A DNA stretch of 41,007 nucleotides from Bacteroidota bacterium (GTDB lineage Bacteria; Bacteroidota; Bacteroidia; AKYH767-A; OLB10): the NCBI GenBank assembly GCA_947453935.1, contig CANGJU010000010.1, positions 1-41,007 of the forward strand, given 5' to 3'. The position numbers were made by a program, and so were the translations under genes. A model generated the notes under the pieces. The model had not been told where the DNA came from and did not search any database. It saw nothing but the letters and a program-made list of their open reading frames with translations. This document shows, one piece after another, positions 40,595 to 41,007 of this stretch. Position 1 is the stretch's first letter. Every line of letters starts with the position of its first letter.

Positions 40595-41007
40595 ATGAAA
40601 ATCAGCAAGTTAGTAATACTTTCAATAATTTGTTTTTTAACAATTTCTTTCAGCACCGCATCATATGCTGGTGATCATGAAAATGTTTCTGTATCTGAAG
40701 CGCATGGAGCAACTGCGGCTCATGGGGAAGGCGAAGAAAAATTAAATGCAGGGAAATTAATCATGGAGCATATTGCCGATAGTCATGATTGGCATTTATG
40801 GGGGCATACCTCTATTCCTCTTCCGGTGATTGTATATAATGGAGAGAGAGGCTTAACGGTTTTTTCATCAGCACGTTTTGAACATGGACACAAGGCTTAT
40901 CAAGGATACCGTTTAAATGAAAAGGGTAAGATTGAAGCTGTCAATGAAACAACAGAAATGGATGCTCATGCTGCTACAATTAACGAAGCACTAACGGCAG
41001 GCAGCTA
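40595..41007 (+). CDS. atpB: F0F1 ATP synthase subunit a, N-terminal part (cut by window)
   Basis: 137 codons from the ATG at 40595, open to the window end. A signal-like hydrophobic stretch (5-22, ending SYAGD) starts the long Bacteroidota-type N-terminal extension, rich in His and Glu. The family-typical block GKLIMEHIADSHDWHLWGHT followed by SIPLPVIVYN and LTVFSSARFEHGHKAY is then recognisable. The conserved membrane helices that form the proton half-channels are beyond the window. Subunit a conducts protons to the c-ring. It would be the first gene of an atp operon, divergent from the LutB-like gene. Confidence 0.9.
   Translation, partial: MKISKLVILSIICFLTISFSTASYAGDHENVSVSEAHGATAAHGEGEEKLNAGKLIMEHIADSHDWHLWGHTSIPLPVIVYNGERGLTVFSSARFEHGHKAYQGYRLNEKGKIEAVNETTEMDAHAATINEALTAGS

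Overview
The window looks like chromosome of a Bacteroidota bacterium; I cannot place it more finely. The evidence is as follows. It is AT-rich. Three secreted proteins carry a type IX secretion (Por) C-terminal sorting domain with the YPNP-type signature. Several genes are preceded by the Bacteroidetes -7 promoter element TAnnTTTG and lack an obvious Shine-Dalgarno sequence. Families typical of the phylum are present: S46 dipeptidyl-peptidase, DUF3127, the panC-panD-flippase-like order, and lipoproteins with short lipoboxes. No transposase, integrase, CRISPR array, phage gene or rRNA was seen. No gene-free stretch exceeds 300 bases.

Layout. 1-2872 (minus) is an ECF sigma factor, a one-TM small protein, a membrane-anchored CpxP/CnrX-like sensor, and a secreted metallophosphoesterase cut by the window edge. 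2910-4261 holds an NTF2/SnoaL-like protein, a GNAT acetyltransferase and a small dimeric-barrel protein. 4311-7361 (minus) is ldcA, yraN and an RluB-type pseudouridine synthase with a large 12-residue repeat extension. 7491-11666 (plus) is metG, a secreted endonuclease I overlapping it by one base, and a MazG-like pyrophosphohydrolase. 11737-15029 has a secreted M4 metalloprotease and a secreted protein of unknown function.

15154-20105 (minus) is a sugar cassette: a polytopic membrane protein, sugar 3,4-ketoisomerase, N-acetyltransferase, PLP aminotransferase and a GT2 glycosyltransferase. Together they would make and transfer a dTDP-3-acetamido-3,6-dideoxyhexose. It abuts the 3' side of a tRNA-Arg(CCU) gene. 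20325-22351 is xseA, xseB and a META-domain lipoprotein. 22396-29342 has a collagen-like lipoprotein, crtZ, an EamA transporter, an MsbA-like ABC exporter, a methyltransferase, a LolC/E-like permease and deoC.

29423-35801 is largely proteostasis: a CtpA-type protease divergent from htpG, a DUF3127 protein with an SSB-like tail, and an S46 dipeptidyl-peptidase. 35851-40419 (minus) has a lipoprotein, hldC, a flippase-like protein, panD, panC and a LutB-like protein that appears to have lost one of its two Fe-S clusters. The window ends inside atpB.

Five convergent gene pairs are separated by strong bidirectional hairpin terminators. The observations I consider most worth following are the single-cluster LutB variant, an 18-base motif shared by the htpG/ctpA and atpB/lutB intergenic regions, a cluster of TTGTCA boxes upstream of htpG, the SSB-like tail of the DUF3127 protein, a short repeat inside the metG linker, and several promoters so close to start codons that the mRNAs should be leaderless. 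I did not see a clear, wholly new multi-gene system.
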